Source: Brevibacterium sediminis
Lineage (GTDB): Bacteria; Actinomycetota; Actinomycetes; Actinomycetales; Brevibacteriaceae
Assembly (NCBI RefSeq): GCF_013623905.1
Contig: NZ_JABKDD010000002.1
Coordinates: forward strand, 1-64,000
Direction of reading: 5' to 3'
Length of the DNA: 64,000 bases
The translations under genes were made by a program, and so were the position numbers. Below the pieces are notes generated by a model. That model was not told where the DNA came from. It was given only the letters and a program-made list of their open reading frames with translations, and did not search any database. Shown here piece by piece: positions 8,029 to 16,290 of this stretch; positions within the stretch are counted from its first letter, which is position 1; every line of letters starts with the position of its first letter.

Positions 8029-9275
8029 GCGGGGCCGATCGGTGCCGGCCGAGCCGACGGGCGGTGCCCAGCGATGAGCCGGCCGGTCCCCCGGTCGAGC
8101 AGGTGCTTCTCGATCACGGTCCCGACCTCTGGCGCATCCGCTCCTTCGACGCCGCCCGCCAGGTGCTGCGGGCCCGACACCTCACGACGCAGGCCGGATT
8201 CACCGCAGAGCGGATCCCTCGCGGCGTGTTCCGCCGCCACCCGATCCTCATCTCCGACGGCGAGCCCCATGACTCGCAGCGCCGAGAGCTCGCCCGCTTC
8301 TTCGCCCCCGCTGTGATCGCCGACAGGTACGGCGAGCGCATCGATGCTCTCGCGCAGGACACGGTCGACCGGATTGCCGCGGCCGGCCGGTGCCGTCTCG
8401 ACGAGGTGGCTCTGCACTTCTCCGTGGCCGTGACCTCCGAAGTCGTGGGACTGACCGAATCCTCCATCACGGGCATGTCGCGGCGGCTCGAAGGATTCTT
8501 CACCCAGCCGCCGGTCGACCTCGCCGCCCCCGGTTGGGGCCGGACCCGGAAGCAATGGCTGCAGGCCGCGGTCAACGGCCTCGTCCCGATCGTCCGGTTC
8601 TACCTCGCCGACGTCCGACCGGCGCTTCGCGCCCGGCGCCGCAGGCAGCGCGATGACGTCCTGTCCCATCTCATCAGGGCCGGACACAGCACGTCGGACA
8701 TCCTCGTCGAGTGCGTCACCTACGGCACAGCCGGGATGGTCACCACCCGCGAATTCATCACCATGGCGTGCTGGCACCTGCTCTCAGATGACGAACTCGG
8801 GGCGGAGTACCTCGCGGCCGACCAGTCGCGGCGGCTGGAGATCCTCGAGGAGATCATCCGCCTCGAGCCGGTCGTCGGCCACCTGTTCCGACGCGCGGAG
8901 GCCGACATCGAGGTCACGGCACCGGATCGCACCGTGACGATCCCCGCCGGGGACCTCATCGACGTCTGCGTCCGCGCGACGAACACCGATGAAGAGGCGA
9001 TGGGACCCGAGCCGCATTCCCTGTGCCCCGTGCGGCACACCGCAGAAGCCGTCCCGGCGGTCGGCATGAGCTTCAGCGACGGTGCGCACAAGTGCCCGGG
9101 GCAATCGCTGGCGCTGTTCGAGACCGATGCCCTCGTCCATCGCCTGCTCGACCGCGGCCCGCGACTGGTCGCCGAACCGGAGATCGGCTGGGACAGCGTC
9201 ATCTCGGGCTACCGGCTGCGCGGATTCCAGCTGGCCTTCGACGAGGGCTCCTGCCCGGAGAGGAGACTGTCGTGA
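8025..9275 (+). CDS. cytochrome P450, probable carotenoid ring hydroxylase
   Basis: The 416-residue P450 has the haem-binding loop FSDGAHKCPG with Cys357, an ExxR motif in EEIIRLEP and an I-helix segment AGMVTTRE. It has no membrane anchor, as usual for bacterial P450s that use separate ferredoxins. It is embedded between crtE and crtYc with four-base overlaps on both sides, so it is certainly made with the carotenoid enzymes. Brevibacterium accumulates 3,3'-dihydroxyisorenieratene, and a ring hydroxylase is the missing step in this cluster, so I infer that role. No redox partner gene is adjacent. Confidence 0.88.
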   Translation: MSGADRCRPSRRAVPSDEPAGPPVEQVLLDHGPDLWRIRSFDAARQVLRARHLTTQAGFTAERIPRGVFRRHPILISDGEPHDSQRRELARFFAPAVIADRYGERIDALAQDTVDRIAAAGRCRLDEVALHFSVAVTSEVVGLTESSITGMSRRLEGFFTQPPVDLAAPGWGRTRKQWLQAAVNGLVPIVRFYLADVRPALRARRRRQRDDVLSHLIRAGHSTSDILVECVTYGTAGMVTTREFITMACWHLLSDDELGAEYLAADQSRRLEILEEIIRLEPVVGHLFRRAEADIEVTAPDRTVTIPAGDLIDVCVRATNTDEEAMGPEPHSLCPVRHTAEAVPAVGMSFSDGAHKCPGQSLALFETDALVHRLLDRGPRLVAEPEIGWDSVISGYRLRGFQLAFDEGSCPERRLS

Positions 9276-9703
9276 GCGCCTTCGAGTATCTGCTCCTCAT
9301 GGGTGCCTGCGTCCTCATCACCCTGCCCCTGGAGCTGTTCTTCCGGGCTCGGGTGTACCGCCGGTGGAGGACCGTGCTGTGGGCGCTCGTGCCCGTCATC
9401 GTCGTCTTCTGTCTCTGGGACGTCGTGGCCATCGCCCGCGACCATTGGGTGTACAACCCGCGGTTCGTCACCGGCATCCACCTCGGCAATCTGCCGCTCG
9501 AGGAGCTCGTGTTCTTCATCGTCATCCCTCTGTGCGCCCTACTCAGCTATGAGGCGGTCGGCACCGTGCTCACAGCTGTACGCAAGCGCGTCAGGCCCGA
9601 AAGTCCGCCCCGCCCAGAGAGTTCGCCCCGGCCCGCAATCCGGTCCCGGCCACACGAGCGCACCGACCGGCCGTCCGAATCCGAAGGAGGCGGCGAACGA
9701 TGA
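9272..9703 (+). CDS. crtYc: lycopene cyclase subunit CrtYc
   Basis: The 143-residue membrane protein has about three hydrophobic helices in its first 105 residues and the conserved segment GNLPLEELVFF. This is the first half of the heterodimeric lycopene cyclase of actinobacteria, which works with CrtYd to make beta-rings. The final 35 residues form a Pro/Arg/Glu-rich cytoplasmic tail. The GTG start overlaps the P450 stop (GTGA) and is preceded by a GGAGAGGAG ribosome-binding site. Confidence 0.9.
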   Translation: MSAFEYLLLMGACVLITLPLELFFRARVYRRWRTVLWALVPVIVVFCLWDVVAIARDHWVYNPRFVTGIHLGNLPLEELVFFIVIPLCALLSYEAVGTVLTAVRKRVRPESPPRPESSPRPAIRSRPHERTDRPSESEGGGER

Positions 9704-10047
9704 GCGTACCCGAGTACACGATCATGACCGTCATCGGGATGATCCTCATCGTCGGCCTCGAGCTGTTCGTCTTCCGCTCAGGCATCTTCCGCCGGGCGAA
9801 GTACTGGGCGGCGCTGAGCATCTGCCTGGTCTTCCAGTGCTTCGTCGACGGCTGGCTGACGAAGCTTTCGGATCCCATCGTCATCTACAATCCGGAGGGG
9901 CTGAGCGGCATCCGGTTCCCGTGGGACATCCCGATCGAGGACTTCGGCTTCGGCTTCGCCATGATCACTGCCGTCCTCATGCTCTGGCAGTGGCGCCTCA
10001 ACCGTCAGACTGTTTCAATGTCGGCCACCGGAGAGGAGAACACATGA
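9700..10047 (+). CDS. crtYd: lycopene cyclase subunit CrtYd
   Basis: The 115-residue second half of the split lycopene cyclase contains three membrane helices and the conserved stretch GIRFPWDIPIEDFGFGF, with acidic residues expected for the proton-donating cyclisation. It overlaps crtYc by ATGA and crtU by ATGA, which favours equal synthesis of the two subunits. With CrtYc it should turn lycopene into beta-carotene, the substrate of CrtU. Confidence 0.92.
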   Translation: MSVPEYTIMTVIGMILIVGLELFVFRSGIFRRAKYWAALSICLVFQCFVDGWLTKLSDPIVIYNPEGLSGIRFPWDIPIEDFGFGFAMITAVLMLWQWRLNRQTVSMSATGEENT

Positions 10048-11714
10048 GCCGTCCTGCCTCCCAGCCGCGCCCCCGCGACCGGCACGCGATCCTCACCCCC
10101 TCCCACCCGGGCCGTCCGCGACTGCTGCGGCCCAAGCGAGTGACCGTCGTCGGCGGAGGCATCGCCGGACTGGCCGCGGCCACGGTCCTCGCCGAGCACG
10201 GGGCCACTGTGCACCTGGTCGAAGCCGAGTCCAGCCTCGGCGGACGGGTCCGGGCCTGGAGCCTCGACGGGGGCCGGACTATGAGCCGCGGATTCCATGC
10301 CTTCTTCCGCCAGTACTACAACCTCCGCAGCCTGCTCGCACGCACCGACCCCTGCCTCGACCGTCTGGTCCCGGTCACGGACTATCCGCTCGTGGGTCGG
10401 GACGGTCTGCGCGACTCCTTCGCCCGGATTCCGCGGACTCCCCCGCTCAGTCTCGCGGGATTCGTGCTCACCAGCCCGTCCTTCCCGCTGCGCGGTCTGG
10501 CCGACGTCGACCTGACGACGGCGTTCGAACTCATCGACGTCGACTTCCCGGACTCCTATCGACGCTACGACGGAGAGTCGGCCGAGCAGTTCCTCGACCG
10601 GCTGCGGTTCCCGGTCGGGGCGCGGCATCTCGCGCTCGAGGTCTTCGCCCGCTCGTTCTTCGCCCACCCCGCGGACTTCTCCGCCGGGGAGCTCGTGGCG
10701 ATGTTCCACACATACTTCACTGGCTCCGCCGAAGGGCTGCTCTTCGACGTCCCCGACGACGACTACGACACCGCACTGTGGTCGCCCCTGAGCGAATACC
10801 TCGCCGAGGCGGGGGTGCGGATCGAGACCGATACCGCGGTCACAGCGCTCCGCCCTCCGGGCAGAGCGGGCCGCACCGGGTGGCGCGTCGAGACGACGGG
10901 CGGGACGCTCGAGAGCGATGCGCTCGTGCTCGCCGCCGATCCGCGGAGCGCTCGGACGCTGCTGGCCGGACTCGAGGACTCGAGCGATGTCGACGCTCTC
11001 GGACACGCAGCCGGCTCACCGGCAGCAGGCACGGGAGCTCGCGAGCGGTGGCTGGGCAGCGTCACCTCGCAGCGGAACGCCCCGCCGTTCGCGGTGCTGA
11101 GACTGTGGCTGGAAGACGAGGTGGATCCGAGCCGACCGGCTTTCCTCGGCACGACCGGCTATGTGCTGCTTGACAACATCTCGGTCCTCGAACGCTTCGA
11201 GGCCGGGGCGGAGAGGTGGCGGCATACGCACAGCGGCTCTGTCGTCGAACTCCACGCCTATGCGCTCGGCACCGCGCATCGGGGCGGCGCGCGAGCGATG
11301 TTCGAGTCCGAAGACGTCGACCGGGAAGCCGTGACACGCCAACTGCTGGCCGACCTCCACGCTGTCTACCCGGAGACAGCCGACATCGCCATCACCGCCC
11401 AGGAGCTGCTCATTGCCGACGACTGCGCGCTCGCCGACACGCGGGCGTACAACGACCGTCCCGGGGTCACCACTGCGTTTCCGGGGCTGGTGCTCGCCGG
11501 CGACGCCGTCGCCTGCGAGGCGCCCGTGGCGCTCATGGAACGCGCGGCGACGACGGGGTTCATGGCCGCGAACGAACTGCTCGCCGGTTGGCGGGTGGAG
11601 GGAACCGAGATCTGGTCGCCGCCTCGGCGCGGTCTGCTCCGGCGGGGTCTCCTCGGCGCACTGCGCGGACGCAGGGCAACGAGGCACAGGCGTGGAGCAC
11701 CGGCCGAGGGCTGA
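10044..11714 (+). CDS. crtU: carotene desaturase/methyltransferase CrtU
   Basis: This 556-residue flavoprotein has an N-terminal FAD-binding motif, VTVVGGGIAGLAAATVLAEH at about residues 33-52, followed by ESSLGGRVRAW. It ends with a second FAD-contact region (GLVLAGDAVACEAPVALMER) typical of the CrtI/CrtU amine-oxidase fold. CrtU aromatises the beta-ring and moves one methyl group, converting beta-carotene to isorenieratene. The ATG overlapping the crtYd stop is the start; the frame is open far upstream but that part is a shadow of crtYc/crtYd. Its stop lies 28 bp from the convergent crtI stop, with no obvious hairpin between. Confidence 0.92.
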   Translation: MSRPASQPRPRDRHAILTPSHPGRPRLLRPKRVTVVGGGIAGLAAATVLAEHGATVHLVEAESSLGGRVRAWSLDGGRTMSRGFHAFFRQYYNLRSLLARTDPCLDRLVPVTDYPLVGRDGLRDSFARIPRTPPLSLAGFVLTSPSFPLRGLADVDLTTAFELIDVDFPDSYRRYDGESAEQFLDRLRFPVGARHLALEVFARSFFAHPADFSAGELVAMFHTYFTGSAEGLLFDVPDDDYDTALWSPLSEYLAEAGVRIETDTAVTALRPPGRAGRTGWRVETTGGTLESDALVLAADPRSARTLLAGLEDSSDVDALGHAAGSPAAGTGARERWLGSVTSQRNAPPFAVLRLWLEDEVDPSRPAFLGTTGYVLLDNISVLERFEAGAERWRHTHSGSVVELHAYALGTAHRGGARAMFESEDVDREAVTRQLLADLHAVYPETADIAITAQELLIADDCALADTRAYNDRPGVTTAFPGLVLAGDAVACEAPVALMERAATTGFMAANELLAGWRVEGTEIWSPPRRGLLRRGLLGALRGRRATRHRRGAPAEG

Positions 11715-11742
11715 CTGCTGGTCTCGAAGCCCCGTCACCGGC

Positions 11743-13371
11743 TCAGGTCGGCAGCGGTCCCGGGCTGGAGTCTCCGCGGAGGCGTTTGAGGACGAGCTCG
11801 GCGCTGATGAGGCACATCGGCACACCGACGCCGGGCGTCGTGGTGGCGCCGGCATAGAACAGCCCGTCGACAGTCTTCGAGGCGTTCTGCCGTCGGAACA
11901 TCGCGCTCTGTCGCAGTGTGTGCGCAGGTCCGAGCATTCCGCCGAGCCAGGAGTTGAATCCTTCGGCGAAGTCTGTCGGGCCCTGGGTTCTGCGCACTCT
12001 GATCCGTCGGCGGAGGTCTGGGATGTCGGCCCACCGGGCGATCTGGTCGATCGCACGGTCGGCGGCCGTCTCGATCCGCGGGTCGCCTCCACCGTCGTCT
12101 CCCCCGGCCCCGAGTCCGGCATCGGCGGGGACGGGGATGAGGAGGAAGAGGTTCTCGTGCCCGGGCGGAGCGACAGTGGGATCGGTGGCGCTGGGACGAC
12201 AGACATAGATCGATGCCGGTGAGGGGATCTTCTGCCTGGACCCGAAGATCGCGTCGAAGTTCGCCGCCCAGTCCTCGGTGAAGAACAGCGAGTGGTGCGG
12301 CAGTGCCTCGAGTTCGCCTTCGACGCCGAGGAAGACGAGCACCGCGCCGGGACCGCTCGTCACCGACGTCCAGGAGCGTTCGGGGAAGCTCTGATCCTCG
12401 GGAGAGAGCAGTTTCGTCTCCGTGTGGTGGAGGTCAGCGGCGGAGACGACGACATCGGCAGAATGCGTGTGTGCGCGTCCGTCCTTGTCGGTCCAGTTCA
12501 GGCCGGTGACTCGAGGTCTGGTTCGGCCGCGCCCTGTTGCCTCGGTGTCGATGTGCGTGACATCGGCTCCCGTGTGCAGGCGCGCCCCGGAGCGTTCGGC
12601 CAACCGGACCAGGGCGTCGATGATCGTATGGAACCCGCCCATGGGGTAACTGACACCTTGGGCGAGGTCGAGCGTACTCATGAGGTGGTAGATCGCCGGT
12701 GCCTGTCTCGGGTCGGTGCCGAGGAAGATCGCGGGGTACTGGAGGATCTGGCGCAGCACCGGATCGTTGAACGAGGATTCGGCGAAGCCGGCCAGCGACG
12801 TCCCCATCTGACGGACCAGTTTCGGGAGGCCGCCGAGGATGTCCCGATGGAGCAGGGACCGCGGCGAGGTGAAGGGGTTGTAGAGGAAGTGGGCGAGCGC
12901 GAGCTCCTTCGTGTGCTCGGCCGAGACGAGATAGTCGTCGAGGGCATCTCCCGCGCCTCGCTCGACGCTTTCGAAGGTCGCCCGCACCCGGGACCTGCCC
13001 TGTGGGATCGTCAGTTCTCGCGTGCGCCCCGGGGCTCCCGTGCTCTCATCGACCGGCCCCGGTGGGCTGAATACGGTGTAGCTGGGATCGAGCGTGCGGA
13101 GGTCGAGTTCGGCCTCAGCGCTGGTGCCGGCGAGAGCGAAGAAGTGTTCGAAGACCTCGGGCATGAGATACCAAGAGGGGCCGGTGTCGAAACGGAAGCC
13201 CTCACGCTCGAACACGCCGATGCGCCCGCCGAGTTCGGTGTTCTTCTCGAACAGGTCGACCGAGTGCCCTTCGCGGGCGAGGAGGATCGCTGTGGCCAGT
13301 CCGGCGGCTCCCCCGCCGATGATGCCGGTGCGCGGGCTGCTGTGGGCACCGGAGCCGCTCCGCCGGTTCAC
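11743..13371 (-). CDS. crtI: phytoene desaturase
   Basis: The 542-residue CrtI-type desaturase begins with the FAD motif GIIGGGAAGLATAILLAREG and GGRIGVFEREGF. It contains DTGPSWYLMPEVFE, a CrtI signature, and ends with the GATTTPGVGVPM loop. It converts phytoene to lycopene by four desaturations at the membrane. The GTG start overlaps the crtB stop (GTGA), so crtB and crtI form one coupled operon read toward crtU. Confidence 0.93.
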   Translation of the reverse strand: MNRRSGSGAHSSPRTGIIGGGAAGLATAILLAREGHSVDLFEKNTELGGRIGVFEREGFRFDTGPSWYLMPEVFEHFFALAGTSAEAELDLRTLDPSYTVFSPPGPVDESTGAPGRTRELTIPQGRSRVRATFESVERGAGDALDDYLVSAEHTKELALAHFLYNPFTSPRSLLHRDILGGLPKLVRQMGTSLAGFAESSFNDPVLRQILQYPAIFLGTDPRQAPAIYHLMSTLDLAQGVSYPMGGFHTIIDALVRLAERSGARLHTGADVTHIDTEATGRGRTRPRVTGLNWTDKDGRAHTHSADVVVSAADLHHTETKLLSPEDQSFPERSWTSVTSGPGAVLVFLGVEGELEALPHHSLFFTEDWAANFDAIFGSRQKIPSPASIYVCRPSATDPTVAPPGHENLFLLIPVPADAGLGAGGDDGGGDPRIETAADRAIDQIARWADIPDLRRRIRVRRTQGPTDFAEGFNSWLGGMLGPAHTLRQSAMFRRQNASKTVDGLFYAGATTTPGVGVPMCLISAELVLKRLRGDSSPGPLPT

Positions 13372-14300
13372 TTCCGACCTTCGCGGGCTGAAGTCATGAC
13401 TGCGTGGGCTGTCAGTCGAGCCTTAACGGCGCTCGGGACCCGCACCCGCTGGCGGTAGAGCTCGGCGACGGGGGTCGCGGCGATCCTGTCGGTCAGCGCG
13501 GTGAAGAGGGCACAGGCGCAGCGGACCGCGGTGCGCGCGTCCTTCGGCAGTCCGGTGATGGCATCCTGGGCGGCGTCGAGCTGCTGCCGGATCGTGTTCA
13601 CCCATTCGGCTTTCTCAGCCTCGGTGAGTCGGTGTCCCGAGGTGAGGTAGCTGCGGCCGAGGCGCTGATCATCATCGGCCAGGTCGCGCAGGAAGTTGAC
13701 ATTCTGGAACGCCGCTCCCAGCTGCCGTGCCCCGTACTCGAGCCGGGCGACCTCGGCGGGGGTGCGGTCGTGATCGATGAGGAAGACCTTGAGGCACATG
13801 AGTCCGACGACCTCGGCGGATCCGAAGACGTACTCGGCATGTTCCTTCGCGTCGAAGCCGCGGACCGGCGACGCGGTCGCCGCCTCGGTCCTACGACCGG
13901 AACCTGCGTCCGCGGATTCCAGGTCTGCCCGCATGGAGGCGAAGAACGGGTCGATGAGCTCGGCGTCGATGCCTGCTGCGCGAGCGGTCCGGGCGAAGGC
14001 ATGGATGACGAGGTTGTCACTGATGCCGTTGCGCATAGCCGCGTGGGTGGCGGATGCGAATCGGTCCAGCATCTCCCGCTGCTCGGCCTCGTCAAGCCCT
14101 GCTTCGAGGGCCAGGCCATCGACAATCTCATCGGCAATGCGGACCAGGGCGTAGATATTGCGGATATGGTGCCGGTTTCTGGCTCCGAGCAGTCTGACCG
14201 CAAGACCGAAAGAGGTCGAATAGCTCGCGATCACGGCCCTGGACGCATCCTCGGCGGTGCGCGTGTAGAGCTCATCGATGGTGCTGCTTCGCCGCGTCAT
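13368..14300 (-). CDS. crtB: phytoene synthase
   Basis: The 310-residue squalene/phytoene synthase joins two GGPP molecules. It shows SYSTSFGLAVRLL near the N-terminus, an aspartate-rich site RIADEIVDG and the second conserved segment NVNFLRDLADDDQRLGR. I place the start at the ATG giving MTRRSSTIDELY: it fits the family start and lies 7 nt behind a TAAGCT -10 box, implying a leaderless mRNA. An open frame continues another 84 codons upstream but has no family similarity. Confidence 0.93.
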   Translation of the reverse strand: MTRRSSTIDELYTRTAEDASRAVIASYSTSFGLAVRLLGARNRHHIRNIYALVRIADEIVDGLALEAGLDEAEQREMLDRFASATHAAMRNGISDNLVIHAFARTARAAGIDAELIDPFFASMRADLESADAGSGRRTEAATASPVRGFDAKEHAEYVFGSAEVVGLMCLKVFLIDHDRTPAEVARLEYGARQLGAAFQNVNFLRDLADDDQRLGRSYLTSGHRLTEAEKAEWVNTIRQQLDAAQDAITGLPKDARTAVRCACALFTALTDRIAATPVAELYRQRVRVPSAVKARLTAHAVMTSAREGRK

Positions 14301-14318
14301 GTTCGTTAGCTTAGCTAA
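14301..14318 (-). promoter_or_regulatory. crtB promoter with palindromic operator
   Basis: The perfect inverted repeat TTAGC-TTA-GCTAA (14306-14318) covers the TAAGCT -10 box (14308-14313) of the leaderless crtB gene. A protein bound here would block the promoter. The half-site TTAG/GCTAA recurs around the crtE -10 box, so the MarR regulator is the natural candidate to bind both. That is inference. Confidence 0.55.
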
Positions 14319-14523
14319 TGAAATGCCCGAGGGGCGAATCTCCCTTGCGGGCCGAGGCGACGTCACTCGAGGACGAGGCGGAAGGGCCTCGGAGGTCAAC
14401 GCAATCCAATAGACGAACCCCGCGGATCTGTAAAGACCCTTCCGCACGAACTTTGCCCTCAATAGCGTGATTGCCAACACGGGAACCCCTGCGGCTCCTC
14501 GAACCGATTCGGAGGAAGACATC

Positions 14524-14717
14524 ATGACTTCACCCATCCAACTCGCCCGCACCCACGCGCGCTCCTATGAGGCGTCGTCGCGCAAGGGCAAGGGCAGTGA
14601 CATTCACCGACGTCGAGATCGGGTGGGCCGGGAGGGCCGGGACCGAGACTTGCGGTCGCGGATGTTGAGATCCATCTGTCTCCGTCCGGTATTTCGGACT
14701 GCTGTCGGTCTGCTGTG
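14524..14717 (+). other. orphan gene start, possibly a truncated gene
   Basis: An ATG behind a strong GGAGGAAG ribosome-binding site opens a frame beginning MTSPIQLARTHARSYEASS. After about 25 codons it becomes Arg-rich and then runs antisense through the aldehyde dehydrogenase remnant, where it is surely not real. It looks like the 5' end of a lost gene divergent from crtB, cut at the same scar that removed part of the dehydrogenase. I cannot name the original gene. The upstream stretch 14319-14523 carries no other gene. Confidence 0.35.
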
Positions 14718-15602
14718 TCAGGGCGTACGGATGAGCTTCTTGTTGACGAACTCGCGAACGCCCTCCGTGCCGAGTTCACGGCCGACGCCGGAGCGCTTGG
14801 TCCCGCCGAAGGGCAGGTCGGGTTCGGTCCAGGTGGCCTGGTTGATCCACACCATTCCGGTGTCGATGCGGTCAGCGACGCGTTGGGCCTTCTCGATATC
14901 CTCGCTGACGACAGTGCCGCCGAGGCCGAACGACGAGTCATTGGCGAGTGCGACGGCTTCATCCTCGTTCGCGACCGAGTAGACGACCGCGACAGGCCCG
15001 AACAGCTCCTCCGAGCAGGCACGCATCTGTTCGGTCACCCCGGTCAGCACCGTGGGTTCGACGAAGGCACCCGGTCGGTCGGCTCGGTGCTCTCCGGTGT
15101 GGACCTTCGCGCCGTGGGCGACAGCGTCCTCCACCTGCTCCATGAGGTCACGGGCGGCCTGTTCGGAGGACAGAGGTGCCATCGTGGTGACGGAGTCTAC
15201 AGGGTCTCCTGCGACGAACTGCGACATCTTCGCCGTCATCAGATCCACGAACTCGTCGTAGAGATCTTCGACCACGATGAGGCGCTTGGAGGCGATGCAG
15301 CTCTGGCCGGAGTTCGTCATCCGCCCTTTCACGGCGGCGGTGACGGTCGCGTCCGGATCCGCGGAGTCGAGGACGATGAACGGGTCGCTTCCGCCGAGTT
15401 CGAGGACGGACTCCTTCAGACTGTGTCCGGCGGCCACTGCCGCTCCAACGCCTTCGGAACCGGTCAGCGAGGCGCGGCGAACTCTCTCGTCCGCGGTGAT
15501 CATCTGGATCTGATCATTGTCGGAGAGGACGTTGCGATAGCAGTCGGACGGCAGCAGCGCATCGTTCATGACCTGTCCGACGTGCAGAGCCGTCTTCGGC
15601 AC
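14718..15602 (-). pseudogene. 5'-truncated aldehyde dehydrogenase
   Basis: About 294 residues align with the C-terminal two thirds of NAD-dependent succinate-semialdehyde-type dehydrogenases. The catalytic Glu ([10 protein letters not shown]) and Cys ([11 protein letters not shown]) and the C-terminal oligomerisation end are present. Some 160 N-terminal residues, including the PWNF region and the first part of the cofactor-binding fold, are missing; similarity begins abruptly at PKTALHVGQVM. A complete homologue lies at 56163-57542. I read this as a decayed deletion remnant that cannot make a working enzyme. Confidence 0.75.
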
Positions 15603-15630
15603 GGCGGATGATGTCAGGCCGGAAAGCGAC

Positions 15631-15717
15631 TCAGGCAGGCACGCCGCCCAGCATGGTGGCGACCAGCCCCAGTACCGCCAAGGCCGCGATGACGATCACG
15701 ATCACACGTTTGCGCAT
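15631..15717 (-). CDS. single-pass membrane micropeptide, 28 aa
   Basis: A 28-codon frame reads MRKRVIVIVIAALAVLGLV and ends in a short Gly/Pro tail. It has a positive N-terminus followed by one uninterrupted hydrophobic helix. The basic-start/one-helix layout recalls stressosome-associated Prli42-type miniproteins of Firmicutes, but the likeness is only in layout. The ribosome-binding site is weak (CCGGAAC). It ends 28 bp before the truncated aldehyde dehydrogenase. Confidence 0.5.
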   Translation of the reverse strand: MRKRVIVIVIAALAVLGLVATMLGGVPA

Positions 15718-15796
15718 GTTCCGGATTCTACTGCGACCCACCCGCCGGATGTCCAAGGCGCCCGACTGCGGGCCACCGTCATCACAGAGTCGCCCG

Positions 15797-16156
15797 TCAC
15801 CACGGGTTGGCCTCCTGCCAGCGGGTGAACCAATAGCGGTCGCCCTGGTAGTGCGACTTCTCCGGCTTGCACCCTTTGAGATCCGAATGCTCGCCCAGCC
15901 ACGTCCGCACCAGCGGCATGACCTCGTCCAGACGATCGACCCAGTCATCGAGTGGCAGCAGCAGAACCGAACCGTCATCGGAGTCCAGTCGGCATGAATA
16001 GTTCGGCAGTCCCTCGGTGATCTGCGAATGCGTATACCTGATCTGATCGCAGCCGGTGGTGAGATAGAAGCGGATGAACTCACCGCAGACGTAGGAGCAC
16101 AGCGTTTTGAAGTTCCGGTAGCGGATCATCCACGCCGGAGGATCATATTCAGACAT
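15797..16156 (-). CDS. hypothetical protein, 119 aa
   Basis: The product is soluble and aromatic-rich, with five Trp, several Tyr and four Cys (two of them in CSYVC). I recognise no family. The start is taken at the ATG giving MSEYDPPAWMIRYR, because a TACAAT -10 box lies 7 nt upstream and the message is likely leaderless. An in-frame ATG six codons further upstream overlaps that promoter. It stands alone between a micropeptide gene and an MFS transporter gene. Confidence 0.7.
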   Translation of the reverse strand: MSEYDPPAWMIRYRNFKTLCSYVCGEFIRFYLTTGCDQIRYTHSQITEGLPNYSCRLDSDDGSVLLLPLDDWVDRLDEVMPLVRTWLGEHSDLKGCKPEKSHYQGDRYWFTRWQEANPW

Positions 16157-16290
16157 GTGTTCTATTGTAGGCACACGTCGCCCCGATCTTCGGTCCCGAT
16201 CTCATACGGGCCGCCTCGGCGCCGGGAAGGCGCTCGGGACGACACCCCTCGCTCTGGCTGAACGGTGGGTCGACTGTGGTCGACTGCTTC

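Noticed and set aside
9303..10043. Long open frame joining crtYc/crtYd region to crtU, as if one giant gene
   Set aside because: This frame shadows the crtYc and crtYd genes, which have family similarity in their own frames; crtU starts at its own ATG overlapping crtYd.
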